NCBI RefSeq assembly: GCF_900444995.1
Contig: NZ_UAPQ01000006.1
Coordinates: forward strand, 248,001-312,000
Source of the DNA: Actinomyces bovis
GTDB lineage: Bacteria; Actinomycetota; Actinomycetes; Actinomycetales; Actinomycetaceae
Direction: 5' to 3'
Length of the DNA: 64,000 bases
Part shown: piece after piece, positions 18,217 through 27,327 of the stretch
How the letters are laid out: each line of letters opens with the position of its first letter
How positions within the stretch are numbered: position 1 is the first letter of the stretch
Position numbers and translations under genes: made by a program
Notes under the pieces: generated by a model
Databases searched by the model: none
What the model was told of the DNA's origin: nothing
The model's input: the letters and a program-made list of their open reading frames with translations, nothing else

Positions 18217-18390
18217 TTCTCACCTTCCTCTTGAGGCTTAGCTGTAAGATGTGGATCGGTTGACGGCTTTAAGGTTTTGGCGATTTTGCAAGGCTGTTGC
18301 GGCGGAGTCTTGTGGAACCTCTCGTTAGGATGCTGCTAGCAAGCGGCTTGCCGGTCTGGTGTCTATGTAAGTTAGCTACCACTTTTGGGC

Positions 18391-18419
18391 TTGACTGGGC
18401 CGGACGACACACGTGTAAT
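18391..18419 (+). promoter_or_regulatory. Sigma-70-type promoter of whiB2
   Basis: TTGACT at 18391-18396 and TGTAAT at 18414-18419 are separated by exactly 17 bases, a 5-of-6 match in each hexamer. It lies 39 bases before the whiB2 start, leaving room for the GGGAGG ribosome site. The rest of the 242-base gap (18217-18458) shows nothing else that I can assign. Confidence 0.6.
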
Positions 18420-18458
18420 TTGCAGAGTCAGATATGAGTGATTCGCCAGGGAGGCGTC

Positions 18459-18773
18459 ATGTGGAACATCTTCGGCGAAGGGCCGATCAACGGTCCTAGC
18501 ACTGTCGATGACGACGCCGAGCTGTTGTCGATCTTCGGTGCCGAGGACGATGGCCCCCTGGCCTGGCAGGAGCGGGCGCTGTGCGCCCAGACCGACCCTG
18601 AAGCATTCTTCCCGGAGAAGGGTGGCTCCACCCGCGAAGCGAAGCAAGTCTGCCACAACTGCCCTGTCAGTCAGGACTGCCTCGAGTACGCCCTAGCCAA
18701 TGACGAGCGCTTTGGTATCTGGGGTGGACTGTCCGAGCGCGAGCGCCGCAAGCTCAAGCGCCGGGCGGTATGA
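18459..18773 (+). CDS. whiB2: WhiB2/WhmD-type [4Fe-4S] transcriptional regulator
   Basis: This 104-residue protein has the four WhiB cysteines C42, C65, C68 and C74, the G-[IV]-W-G-G turn (FGIWGGLSERERR) and a basic tail (KLKRRAV). The TDPEAFFPEKGGSTREAK segment between C42 and C65 is typical of WhiB2/WhmD rather than WhiB1. WhiB2 proteins control septation and cell division genes together with the primary sigma factor. ATG 18459 was chosen because GGGAGG lies just upstream; a GTG at 18438 would place that site inside the gene. The stop overlaps the next start (ATGA). Confidence 0.93.
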   Translation: MWNIFGEGPINGPSTVDDDAELLSIFGAEDDGPLAWQERALCAQTDPEAFFPEKGGSTREAKQVCHNCPVSQDCLEYALANDERFGIWGGLSERERRKLKRRAV

Positions 18774-21700
18774 GTAGCTCCGTCGAGCAAGGATCGCTGC
18801 CGCGGACTGGGACTATCGCGGTCCTCGTCTGCGCCGGGGTAACGCCCTACCTGCCTAAATCTCTGCGTGCCCTAGCTGCACAGACCCTGGCGCCAGACGT
18901 CGTACTCCTAGTGGATATTGCTTCACGGGAGAACGGTCTAGGTGACGGCACCCCAGTAGAAGAAGTGGTCGAAGCCGCCGAACTCGACCAAGCCACACTC
19001 GTTCGCATCGTTCGCTGCCCCCAGGCACGCGGCTTCCGCGAAGCCGTCAGCCAAGGTCTGGAGGCCTATGCGACCTTGGTTGCCTCAGGCAACCGCTGGC
19101 GCAAACGTGCCGGAGCCTCCACCAGCATCGGCGTCCAAGGCACACTCAGCGGTCCCACCGGCGCCATGTCCCCAATCACCGAAGAAGAGCGCGTACAGGT
19201 AGCCCAAAGCGCCGTGCCCGCCGTCGGCGTGGATCACTCCCGCCTTTGGCTGCTCCACGACGACTGCGCCCCCGAGCCCAACTGCCTAGAGGAACTGGTA
19301 GAGGCCATCGTTACCTCCCGCTCTGTGGCCCTAGCTGGGCCCAAGCAGGTGGACTGGGATCACCCAGAGCAACTCCTAGAAGTCGGCCTGGTGACCACCG
19401 CATCGGCCCGGCGTGCCAATGACATTGCTGAAGGAGAGATTGACCAGGGGCAGCTGGACGACCGCTCGGACGTGCTCGCCGTCGGCAGCGCTGGCGCCCT
19501 GATCGACCGCGACGTCTGGGAGAAGCTCGGCGGCCCCAGCCCAATGTTCCCGATCTTCGGGGACGGCCTGGAACTCTCGCGGGCCGTCAGACTTGCCGGG
19601 CACCGCGTCGTCGTCGCCCCACAGGCGCGCCTGCGCCACCGCCGCGCCAGCTACCTGGGCCTGCGCCCACCAAGGACGCTAACAACTGAGGCCCCACAGG
19701 GAACCGCGACCCCCACAAGGCCCGCTGAGCCTAACGCCGATCGTTCCTTCCGCGCCCGCCGCACCGCACAGCTCAGCTCCTGGGCCTCCTTCTCCAGCAA
19801 GCCCCTAGGCCTGCTGCTGGCGTACTTCCTGGTGCTAGCGGGAGCGCGGGCCCTGTGGCGCCTGCTGGCTAAAGATCCTGGTCTGGCCATGGACGAACTC
19901 AAGGCCGCCCGCGCGGTGCTTGACCGTCGGGAAGCTATCGCCGCAGAACGCAGTCGGCTGGCAGGAATCGGCACCGCCAACGGCGCCCTCCTCTCCGAGC
20001 TCTACACCACCCCCTACCGCATCCAAGCGCAGCGCCGCGACCACAACCGCCAGCAGCGTGAACGCGCAGCCCGCGCCGCCGCCCCCAGCGAACTTGAGGT
20101 ACGCGAGCTAGCGGCCATCAAGACCACCCGGCGGATTGTGCTTGGCCTGGTTCTGGTTCTGGCAGCAGTGGCCGGCGGCATTGCCCTGTCACGAGTGCTG
20201 GTCACCCGCAATCTGGCCGGAGGCGCACTGACCGCCTTAGGCCTGGACTGGCAGCAAGCTTGGTCTGCCGCCTGGAGCACCTGGGCCTTTACCGGCGACG
20301 GCGTGCCCACCGCCCCCAACCCGCTCCTAGCCGTCTTGGCAGTGGCGCTGGCCGGGCTCAGCCCCCTAGGGATTGAGGCGGAAACGCTTATCAGCCTGCT
20401 CCTACATCTGGCTGTCCCTCTGGCAGCGCTCGGTGCCTGGTATGCCGCCGGAGCGATCAGCCGTCGGCCCGCAGTACGTGCCTGGGCCGCGATTAGCTGG
20501 GCCGCTGCACCGGCACTGCTCCTGGGGGTGGGGCAGGGGCGCCTGCCCGCCGTCATCGTTCACCTGACCCTGCCGTGGGCCATGCTGGCTCTAGCCCGTG
20601 CGCTGGGTGCTGACCGCCGCGACGTGATCCTTTCCGGCATGGTTGGTGCGCAACGGCTCTCCAGCGCCGACCGCGGCAAGTCCAAGCCCTTCGAGGCGGA
20701 GCGCAGCGCTGAGCTAGCCAAGTTGGCTCGCTCCGGGGCACAATCCCGAGACGCTGAGCCCACCGGCAAAGCTGCCAGCCTCAAGACCGGCCAGCCGCGC
20801 GGCCCGGTAGACGACGACCCCGCTACACCGGTTATGGATGACGCCACCGGCGTCGTCGTTTCAGCCTCCACTAGGCGCGGTGCCCGCATCCGCGCTGCCG
20901 CCACCGAGCAATACGGCCCTGGGTCAACCACTGCGGCTGCCGCCGCCGGGCTGTTGTTAGCGGTGATCGCTTCCGCAGACGCCGGCGTGGGCTCCATGGT
21001 GGCGCTGTTGCTCTTGGGAGCAATTGTTTTTGGCTTCCTGCGCACTCGCCACCTAAACGCACGGCTCCTGTTCGCTGCCGTGCCCACCGTCGCCCTGCTG
21101 ACGCCCACCTGGTGGGCCGCCTTCGAGGCCGCCCGAGGCACGGGCTCCCTGTTCTCGACTCGCGCCCTCGCACAGGCCGCGCACACGTTGGCAACCGTCA
21201 CCGGCGCGCCGGTTGCCGTGACGGCACCCAGCTCGCTGGACCTGCTGCTAGGCATTCCGGCAGACCCCCACAGCCTGGGACTCGGAACTATTGCCACCTC
21301 CATCACGCGGGCCTGTCTGCTGTTCCTGCCCCTGCTGGTGGCACTGTCCCTGCCCTTGCTTGGGCGGCACGGCCGCCGTGCCCGCGTGGGCCTAGTCCTG
21401 GCGCTGGGCGGAGTGTGCTGCGCCATGCTCTCCCTGCGAGCTACCACCGGCATCGGCACTGATGCCACCGGTGCGGGCTCCGGCCAACTGGTGACCGTCC
21501 CCGGTTGGGCTGGCGCCGGGGTGAGCCTGATGCAGGCCGGGCTGCTGCTATCCGCAGTGGTGCTGCTTGACCGCTTCCACAGTCAACTGGTGCGACACAC
21601 CTTTGACTGGAGGCACCTGGCGGTGGGCTTCTTCAACGGCCTAGCGTTGCTGCTCGCCGCCTGCCTGTTGGGCACCTGGTCTTGGAGCACCCATGCGGGC

Positions 21701-22576
21701 TCCGGCGGCCCCCTCATGATGCTGCACAGCGGTAGCCGCTCGGTGCCCGCCATCGCCGCCGAGACGCAGCGGACCACTGGTGGGCGGGTCCTGGCGATTG
21801 GGACTGATGCTCAAGGCCTGACTGCATCCCTATGGCGGGGCGACGGCGTGATGCTGGCGGATGTGCTTCCCGCCGCTACCTCCGCTGACGCAGCCCGACT
21901 CAAAGAGACTGGCACCACTGTGACCCAAACCAAGTCAAATACCGGGCTGCTGCGCGGAGCTCGCCAGGCTGGCCCCGCCGTCACCCTCAACTCGGACGCC
22001 GCCACCCAGGATCTAGCCCAACTCGTCGTCGGTCTGACCGCCGGCCAGCAAGACAATGCGGCCGCCGGTTTGGCGCGGCACGGCGTTGCCGTGGTGCTGC
22101 TAACTGATCTATCCTCCCGCACCACCGAAGCTGCCGCAGGCATCGCCGCCACCCCGGGCCTAGAGCAGTTGGCCAGTACCAAAGTGGGTAAAGCCTGGCG
22201 GGTTAGCCTGGGCAACGGTGCAGAGGTATCCGGCGCACTGATCCAGGGACGCGACCAAAGCGCTGCGCAATTCCTGCCCTGGAACTCTCAGCACCTGAGC
22301 GCGGAGCTACCCGCCGCTTCCGACGGGGCCAAGCGCACCCTCTATCTGGCGGAGCGCTCCGACCCCGGTTGGCGCGCCACCCTAGATGGCCAGCCACTCA
22401 AGCCCATCGCCGACCCTGCGGGCTGGCGCCAGGCCTTCGAACTCCCCGCCACCGGCGGACAGCTTGAACTCGGCCACACCAGCCTGGTCTCCCGCCTGCT
22501 CACCCTCTCGATCTGGGTGGTCTGCGGCATCACCGCCTTGGCTGCCCTGCCCCTGCGACGTCCCAGGAACGACTGA
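18770..22576 (+). CDS. Large GT2 glycosyltransferase with polytopic membrane domain
   Basis: This 1268-residue protein begins with a GT2 domain (about 12-300) with LWLLHDDCAPEPNCLEELV as the DxD region, AVGSAGALIDRDVW, and MFPIFGDGLELSRAVRLAG. A linker follows with a first helix near 345. A long region from about 450 to 1010 has ten or more hydrophobic helices, then an extracellular C-terminal domain of about 200 residues and a last helix near the end. A stretch around 630-710 between helices is hydrophilic and low complexity. It is coupled to whiB2 (4-bp overlap) and to the DUF5719 gene (1-bp overlap). This order is common in actinobacteria. It probably builds an envelope glycan, but the substrate is unknown. 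Confidence 0.85.
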   Translation: MSSSVEQGSLPRTGTIAVLVCAGVTPYLPKSLRALAAQTLAPDVVLLVDIASRENGLGDGTPVEEVVEAAELDQATLVRIVRCPQARGFREAVSQGLEAYATLVASGNRWRKRAGASTSIGVQGTLSGPTGAMSPITEEERVQVAQSAVPAVGVDHSRLWLLHDDCAPEPNCLEELVEAIVTSRSVALAGPKQVDWDHPEQLLEVGLVTTASARRANDIAEGEIDQGQLDDRSDVLAVGSAGALIDRDVWEKLGGPSPMFPIFGDGLELSRAVRLAGHRVVVAPQARLRHRRASYLGLRPPRTLTTEAPQGTATPTRPAEPNADRSFRARRTAQLSSWASFSSKPLGLLLAYFLVLAGARALWRLLAKDPGLAMDELKAARAVLDRREAIAAERSRLAGIGTANGALLSELYTTPYRIQAQRRDHNRQQRERAARAAAPSELEVRELAAIKTTRRIVLGLVLVLAAVAGGIALSRVLVTRNLAGGALTALGLDWQQAWSAAWSTWAFTGDGVPTAPNPLLAVLAVALAGLSPLGIEAETLISLLLHLAVPLAALGAWYAAGAISRRPAVRAWAAISWAAAPALLLGVGQGRLPAVIVHLTLPWAMLALARALGADRRDVILSGMVGAQRLSSADRGKSKPFEAERSAELAKLARSGAQSRDAEPTGKAASLKTGQPRGPVDDDPATPVMDDATGVVVSASTRRGARIRAAATEQYGPGSTTAAAAAGLLLAVIASADAGVGSMVALLLLGAIVFGFLRTRHLNARLLFAAVPTVALLTPTWWAAFEAARGTGSLFSTRALAQAAHTLATVTGAPVAVTAPSSLDLLLGIPADPHSLGLGTIATSITRACLLFLPLLVALSLPLLGRHGRRARVGLVLALGGVCCAMLSLRATTGIGTDATGAGSGQLVTVPGWAGAGVSLMQAGLLLSAVVLLDRFHSQLVRHTFDWRHLAVGFFNGLALLLAACLLGTWSWSTHAGSGGPLMMLHSGSRSVPAIAAETQRTTGGRVLAIGTDAQGLTASLWRGDGVMLADVLPAATSADAARLKETGTTVTQTKSNTGLLRGARQAGPAVTLNSDAATQDLAQLVVGLTAGQQDNAAAGLARHGVAVVLLTDLSSRTTEAAAGIAATPGLEQLASTKVGKAWRVSLGNGAEVSGALIQGRDQSAAQFLPWNSQHLSAELPAASDGAKRTLYLAERSDPGWRATLDGQPLKPIADPAGWRQAFELPATGGQLELGHTSLVSRLLTLSIWVVCGITALAALPLRRPRND

Positions 22577-24192
22577 TGGCAGAGCCCCGCAAATACCGCA
22601 CCTCACGCACCCGCAGCGAACGCATCCGCACGGGCCGCTCTCGCCCAGGCTCACAGCGCCCCAGCATCGGCAAGATCTGGAAGGACACACGCGGCTCCTT
22701 GCGGCAGGCGGCACCCAAAACCCTCAAAGCAGCGCTAGGCCCCGTCACGGGCCTGGCCATGCTGGCCGGCCTGGGTGGGCTTGCTCTAATCAACCCAGCA
22801 GTTCCTGTGGATCCGGTCCGCCCGGTCCACTCCCAGCCCCTGGCTGCGCCCAAGCAAGACCACCAGTTGATCTGCCCACAGGCCGCCAGCAACGGCCTAG
22901 AGGTGGCTAACTACGACGCCGCCAAGCAGGCCACCGCAGTGGCGGTCGTCCCCGGAGCAAAAGCCAGCTACCGGGAAGAGGCGCTGGAAAGCGGCAGCTT
23001 TTACGAGCTAGACAGCGCCGAAGGCGGCCTGCTGAGCATTGCCCAGAGCGGCACCGCCCTAGCCGAAGGCACTGGCCACACCGCCACTCTCTTTGAATCC
23101 GGTGACCTAAGGGGCCTGGCTATAGCGCCCTGCACGGCACCCAGAACTGCCGCTTGGATCGTGGCTGGGGCTTCGCGTCCCGGCGCCTACACCGAACTGC
23201 GATTGACCAACCCGGGAACCACCACTGTGTCCGCCTCAGTTACCGCCTACGGCGCTACCGGGCTCGTGGACCTCCCCGGTGGGGGACAGGCGGTTATTGC
23301 TCCCGGAAAGACAGAATCCGTCTACCTGGGCACCTCTGACTCGGTGACTGCGGATGGCCGACTGGCCGTGCAGGTCGTCGCGGAAGGCGGGGCCGTGGGG
23401 GTGGACCTAGTTGAAGAGACCCTGGACGGTGAGACCCCTGCAGGCGTGGAGGTAATCGTGCCTGGGGCAGACCCAGCCACCGAGCAGGTGGTGCCCGGCG
23501 TGGTCCTCGTAGAGCCTGAGAAACAGGGGCAGGGCACTGGCTCAGCAGCATCCTCAGACCAGCCCCTGGTGCGTCTGGTGAACCCCTCAACCTCCTCCGC
23601 AACAGTGCAGGTCAGCCTGCTGGGGGCTACCGGTGAACAGGTTCTGGCCGGTGCGGAAGCCATCGTCGTGGACCCCGGTGCAGTCTTTGACGTGTCCCTG
23701 GCCGGGGTGGAACCCGGCACCTACACCCTGCACACCACCTCAGATATGCCGGTGGGTGCCGCCGTTCAACTGGTCCGGTCTGCCGGTGAGTTCCCCGAGC
23801 GTTCCGGCGCCCTCCTGCACGACCGCACCTGGCTCCAAGCCGCCAACGCAAACCTGGAGCTTGGCGGCAATCTGACCCTGCCAAAACACTGGGGTGCCGA
23901 ATCGCAGCTGGTTATAGGTAACTCTGCGGAGGCGAGCCGCGTGGTCACCCTGCGCAGCCTCGACGGCACTTGGACCCAGGACGTCACCCTGGCTTCCGGC
24001 ACCACCACCACTGTTACTGGCCTGCCGGAAGACCTCTCGGTCCTGCAGATCAGCGCCGACGGCGAAGGCTGCAGCGCGGCCGCCGTCGTGACCATGGAGG
24101 TGACCGGTGAGGAAGCAGGCACGCTAATCTCCGCAGTGCCAGCCGTCCCGGGCGCACAAGCCCAGGCGGCCCGAAACATACTGCTGCACTAG
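22576..24192 (+). CDS. DUF5719 family membrane-anchored extracellular protein
   Basis: This 538-residue protein has a basic N-terminus (KYRTSRTRSERIRTGRSR), one hydrophobic helix near 52-75 (GLAMLAGLGGLALI) and a long extracellular part. That part is rich in small residues and beta-strand patterns with repeated valine-containing segments. It matches the actinobacterial DUF5719 family, found directly after the WhiB2-linked GT2 gene. The start ATG overlaps the previous stop by one base (TGATG). Function is unknown. The fixed pairing suggests it helps the GT2 protein outside the membrane, for example in binding or presenting the glycan. Confidence 0.8.
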   Translation: MAEPRKYRTSRTRSERIRTGRSRPGSQRPSIGKIWKDTRGSLRQAAPKTLKAALGPVTGLAMLAGLGGLALINPAVPVDPVRPVHSQPLAAPKQDHQLICPQAASNGLEVANYDAAKQATAVAVVPGAKASYREEALESGSFYELDSAEGGLLSIAQSGTALAEGTGHTATLFESGDLRGLAIAPCTAPRTAAWIVAGASRPGAYTELRLTNPGTTTVSASVTAYGATGLVDLPGGGQAVIAPGKTESVYLGTSDSVTADGRLAVQVVAEGGAVGVDLVEETLDGETPAGVEVIVPGADPATEQVVPGVVLVEPEKQGQGTGSAASSDQPLVRLVNPSTSSATVQVSLLGATGEQVLAGAEAIVVDPGAVFDVSLAGVEPGTYTLHTTSDMPVGAAVQLVRSAGEFPERSGALLHDRTWLQAANANLELGGNLTLPKHWGAESQLVIGNSAEASRVVTLRSLDGTWTQDVTLASGTTTTVTGLPEDLSVLQISADGEGCSAAAVVTMEVTGEEAGTLISAVPAVPGAQAQAARNILLH

Positions 24193-24203
24193 ACGCCCAG
24201 GCA

Positions 24204-24229
24204 CAGGGCCCTATAGTCGCAGGGCCCTG
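24204..24229. terminator. Hairpin between convergent DUF5719 and zincin-like genes
   Basis: CAGGGCCC at 24204-24211 pairs with GGGCCCTG at 24222-24229 around a 10-nt loop. It lies between two convergent stop codons (24192 and 24244). No long T-run follows on either strand. Confidence 0.5.
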
Positions 24230-24243
24230 GCTGCAATACCCAG

Positions 24244-24681
24244 TTACAGCGGGTATTGCGGGTCGATCTCCTCCGGGCGCCGCCCCAGCATGGTGGCTAC
24301 CTGTTCCACCACCACCCGATGCACCAGCTCCACCAGCTCCCCCCGATCAGCCGCACGCGAGGTGACCGGACGCCGGTAAATCACCACTCGCGCGGGCAAA
24401 CCGGCCTTTGGCTCCGCAGCGAAACCACGCCCCAGCACAATCCCTCGCTCCCAGGGCGCCGGGTCTGAAGGCGGCACCTCTTCCACCGCAAACTGGATCG
24501 ACTCCACCTGCGGCACTTGTCGGCTCAAGTCCTGTACCACGCGGATAACTAGCTCATCAAAACGCTCCGAAGGAGTGCGCCAGGCAGGCAGGGCCGCAGG
24601 CAACAGCGGACCGCGCAGACCCCGGCCATGGCGGTCACGACGGCGAGTCGGCTGGGGGACTGGTGAAGGCACAGAACTCAC
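24244..24681 (-). CDS. Minimal zincin-like 'metallopeptidase family' protein (Rv3259 type)
   Basis: This protein of about 145 residues aligns by eye with the Rv3259 family next to whiB2 in mycobacteria: RGPLLPAALPAWRTPSERFDELV near its N-terminus and a conserved RARVVIYRRPV-like segment. True minimal zincins have HExxH, but here the region reads HRVVVEQVATMLGRRPEEID, so the glutamate and second histidine are absent. Peptidase activity is therefore doubtful. The start GTG 24681 avoids overlap with the divergent DUF3499 gene at 24739; the longer frame to 24885 would run into that gene. Confidence 0.75.
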   Translation of the reverse strand: MSSVPSPVPQPTRRRDRHGRGLRGPLLPAALPAWRTPSERFDELVIRVVQDLSRQVPQVESIQFAVEEVPPSDPAPWERGIVLGRGFAAEPKAGLPARVVIYRRPVTSRAADRGELVELVHRVVVEQVATMLGRRPEEIDPQYPL

Positions 24682-24738
24682 GTGCGGCAGCCTAGACGCC
24701 AAGACAGGCAGGCGGCCACGATGCGGTAGCCTCACCCC

Positions 24739-25179
24739 GTGAGAACAGTCCGCCACTGCCGCCGGTCCGGGTGCTTCCGCCCCGCCGTGGCTACCTTGAC
24801 CTCGGTGTACGCGGACCAGACGATTGTTTTGGGACCTCTGGCGACAGAAGCCCAACCCGAAGCCTATGACCTGTGCGACGACCACGTCGCCTCCTTTACC
24901 GCCCCGCGCGGCTGGCAGGTGATTCGCCTGAACGTTGAGTTCGAGCCGGCAGCTCCCAGCGAGGACGATTTGCTTGCTTTGGCCGACGCCGTCCGGGAGG
25001 CTTCCCGCGCCCCCCGGCCCGCACCGGTGCCCGCGGAGCGCTTAAGCCGGGCTGGCAGCCTGCCACATCCGGCCTCCCTGCTGGCCGCACCCGGGGATGG
25101 AGAGATCACCCGTCGCGGTCACCTGCGCGTCTTGCGTGGGGAAAAGGACCTGAATCAGGAGCATGATGACCAGCCCTAA
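24739..25179 (+). CDS. DUF3499 family protein
   Basis: This 146-residue protein has a likely zinc ribbon: HCRRSGC near residues 6-12 and LCDDH near 45-49, as in the actinobacterial DUF3499 family (Rv3258c). The first 70 residues are conserved (ATLTSVYADQTIVLGPL, FTAPRGWQVIRL) and the rest is variable and proline-rich. GTG 24739 is the start. It overlaps the Trm112 gene by 17 bp. Function is unknown, but it stays with whiB2 and manA-type genes across the phylum. Confidence 0.87.
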   Translation: MRTVRHCRRSGCFRPAVATLTSVYADQTIVLGPLATEAQPEAYDLCDDHVASFTAPRGWQVIRLNVEFEPAAPSEDDLLALADAVREASRAPRPAPVPAERLSRAGSLPHPASLLAAPGDGEITRRGHLRVLRGEKDLNQEHDDQP

Positions 25180-25456
25180 CCTCGGCCAGAACGCTGAATC
25201 CGCAAGCTGTGAGTCCCGGCCTGCGGCGCTGCCCGCCTGGCTGCGCCAGCAGTTGCGGTGCCCCGTCACCGGTGAGGAACTGGCAGACGGCATCGACTCC
25301 GACGGCGCTCCAGTGCTGCTGTCTCCCAGTGCGGGCCTGAGCTACCCCGTGCGTGACGGCGTGCCCGTGCTCCTGCCGCATGAAGCGAAAGGTCTAAGCT
25401 ACTGCCGTCCCGCCAAACTGCTCAGAGCAGTGAATAAGCGGGCGCTGACTCGCTAG
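25163..25456 (+). CDS. Trm112 family protein
   Basis: This small protein of 97 residues has the Trm112 core: LRQQLRCPVTGEELAD, then SAGLSYPVRDGVPVLLPHEA. Only one of the usual zinc-binding cysteines is kept. Trm112-like proteins are partners or activators of methyltransferases in other organisms; in actinobacteria they are short hypothetical proteins near phosphomannomutase and DUF3499. It overlaps the upstream DUF3499 gene and its end overlaps the convergent RDD gene by 35 bp. Confidence 0.8.
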   Translation: MMTSPNLGQNAESASCESRPAALPAWLRQQLRCPVTGEELADGIDSDGAPVLLSPSAGLSYPVRDGVPVLLPHEAKGLSYCRPAKLLRAVNKRALTR

Positions 25457-26258
25457 CCCGCAGCCGCTCCTCGAACTGCAGGTCCCGTTGCGCCAGAGCC
25501 AGCTCCCGATTGCGCCGCTCCACCAGCACTGCCGCCAAGAAGCGCTCAGGGTGGGTGGAAGCAGGCGGAGGCGGTGCCACCAAAGGCAGCACCTGCTGCG
25601 CCAGCGAGGTGGCGATTCGCTGCCGCGCCACTGGGTCCAGGGTGGTGGTGCGCTGCAGGAAGCTACGGGTCACAAGTGCTAGGTGCCCCGGTAGCGCATG
25701 CAAGTCTGTGCCGTGCGCCCATTCGGCCAACTCAGGTGGCATCAGCAGGGGCGGGGCGCTTTTGGCCGTGGCCCGCTCGTGAATCACATAGGTGCCTGCC
25801 AGCAGATCGCCCAGGCGCTTGCCTCGGCGCGCCACAATACAGGCACAAATCGCCAGAACGCCGGAGGTTAAAGCCACCTCCACCACCGCGACCAGCGCCC
25901 GCACCAGGCTGTGGCGCAGGCGCACTGCCCCGCCGTCGTCCCTCACCACCCGGGTGCCGACCACCAGGCGGCCAGCGCTGCGGCCGCGGCTCAAGGTCTC
26001 TACCGTCACGGGCACGGCCACCGCCCAGAACACCATGATTAAGGCCGCGATGGTCGTGGCTGCGGCGACAGTAGTGTTCGCTGGCGCCAGCGATATAAAT
26101 GTGGCCAGTGACAGCGCGGTACCAGCGCCCATAATGCCGTAGTCAATCGCCCCACTGAGCAGGCGTGAGCCGACAGTCGCAGGCACCACGTCCAAGACGA
26201 CGGCCTCACCCGTCACCATTCGTTCCTGCTCGATCCTCCGCTCGGATGAGGTCTCCAT
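25422..26258 (-). CDS. RDD family membrane protein
   Basis: This 278-residue protein opens with VVLDVVPATVGSRLLSGAIDYGI (R and D of the RDD motif), has four hydrophobic helices, and includes the conserved GRSAGRLVVGTRVVRDDGG and RRGKRLGDLLAGTYVI segments. A soluble tail of about 110 residues follows. The start ATG 26258 is set by the divergent SpoIIM-like gene beginning at 26285. RDD proteins are often membrane partners of unknown transport or envelope functions; in actinobacteria this one commonly stands beside the SpoIIM/MoxR/DUF58 genes, as here. Confidence 0.87.
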   Translation of the reverse strand: METSSERRIEQERMVTGEAVVLDVVPATVGSRLLSGAIDYGIMGAGTALSLATFISLAPANTTVAAATTIAALIMVFWAVAVPVTVETLSRGRSAGRLVVGTRVVRDDGGAVRLRHSLVRALVAVVEVALTSGVLAICACIVARRGKRLGDLLAGTYVIHERATAKSAPPLLMPPELAEWAHGTDLHALPGHLALVTRSFLQRTTTLDPVARQRIATSLAQQVLPLVAPPPPASTHPERFLAAVLVERRNRELALAQRDLQFEERLRASESAPAYSLL

Positions 26259-26284
26259 GGTCACCGCCGTGTCAAAGTTGGGTT

Positions 26285-27292
26285 GTGGATATTGATGCCT
26301 TTGTTGCCGCCCACCAGCATCAGTGGGATCGGCTGCGGGAGTTGGCTGCCATCCGGCGCCTGACGGGGAAGCAAGCCGATGAACTGGTGTCCCTTTACCG
26401 CTTGACTGCCGGGCATTTGTCGCGAGTGCGCACCAGTGCCCCGGACCCACAAGTCGTGGCAGAGCTTTCCTCCCTGGTAGCCAGTGCCCGCAGTCGGGTC
26501 ACTGGAACCAGCCGGTCTGGCTGGTCTGTGCTGCGCCGCTACGTCACTACGACTATGCCAGCTGCCCTGTACCGGGTGCGCTGGTGGAGCTGGTGGACCA
26601 CTGTGGCCTGCTTGTTGGTGGCAGCTGTGGTGGCTTGGTGGACCCTGCGCACCCCTGCCGCGATGAGTGCCATGGGCACGCCCAAGGAGCTTGACTCCCA
26701 CGCCAATGACGCTTTTGCCGCCTACTACACCACCTATGCGCCGCAGGAGTTCTCCGGCCAGGTGTGGACCAACAACGCCCGCATCGCTGCGATATGCGTG
26801 GCCAGCGGCATTACCGGAGTGATCCCCGCCTGGGTAATGCTCAGCAACTCTATGGTCTTGGGGCAGAGCGCCGCGGTGCTTATCGACCACGGCCTGACCT
26901 GGGAGTTCTTTGCGCTGATTCTGCCTCACGGCCTGCTGGAACTCACCAGTGTGTTTGTGGCTGGAGGGGCAGGCCTCAAACTCTTCTGGACCCTGCTGGT
27001 GCCCGGGCACCGGCGTCGTTCCGACGCTCTGGCGGAGGAGGGACGCACCGTTATCACGGTGGCCGTGGCACTGACTATCTCGTTGGGAGTTGCCGGACTG
27101 ATCGAGGGCTTTGTAACCGGGGCCTCGATTCCCTGGGCCTTCAAGATCACGCTGGGGGTTTTGGCTCTGGCTCTGTTCCTGGCCTACACACTGGTGCTTG
27201 GCGCCCGCGCGCAGGACAGTGCCACCGGTGACGCTCTGGTTGGTGACCTGGAGGCGGAGGATGCCGGCGCTCGGGTAGCTGTGGCTGGCTGA
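26285..27292 (+). CDS. SpoIIM (stage II sporulation protein M) family membrane protein
   Basis: This 335-residue protein begins with a soluble helical part (VDIDAFVAAHQHQWDRLREL). Then come five or so helices with the SpoIIM features: TNNARIAAICVASGITGVIP and LPHGLLELTSVFVAGGAGL. Such proteins occur in many non-sporulating actinobacteria, so the name does not imply sporulation. The GTG at 26285 was chosen because the domain starts there; 26 bp separate it from the divergent RDD gene. It likely acts with the RDD, MoxR and DUF58 proteins in the envelope. Confidence 0.87.
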   Translation: MDIDAFVAAHQHQWDRLRELAAIRRLTGKQADELVSLYRLTAGHLSRVRTSAPDPQVVAELSSLVASARSRVTGTSRSGWSVLRRYVTTTMPAALYRVRWWSWWTTVACLLVAAVVAWWTLRTPAAMSAMGTPKELDSHANDAFAAYYTTYAPQEFSGQVWTNNARIAAICVASGITGVIPAWVMLSNSMVLGQSAAVLIDHGLTWEFFALILPHGLLELTSVFVAGGAGLKLFWTLLVPGHRRRSDALAEEGRTVITVAVALTISLGVAGLIEGFVTGASIPWAFKITLGVLALALFLAYTLVLGARAQDSATGDALVGDLEAEDAGARVAVAG

Positions 27293-27327
27293 GCCGCGCG
27301 CCTCCAGGGACCGACGGCGTCGGGCGG

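Noticed and set aside
18217-18458. Possible structured RNA in the largest intergenic gap
   Set aside because: I could not match it to any known RNA; a promoter for whiB2 explains its right part and the rest shows no convincing stem set.
20560-21468. 302-codon antisense frame inside the GT2 membrane-protein gene
   Set aside because: Composition is Arg/Ala/Pro-rich without any family motif; the + strand gene is well supported.
24682-24885. Upstream extension of the zincin-like gene
   Set aside because: It would overlap the divergent DUF3499 gene and the added sequence is out of line with the Rv3259 family N-terminus.
26285-27292. Sporulation function suggested by the SpoIIM name
   Set aside because: SpoIIM-type proteins are widespread in non-sporulating actinobacteria and no other sporulation gene is present.
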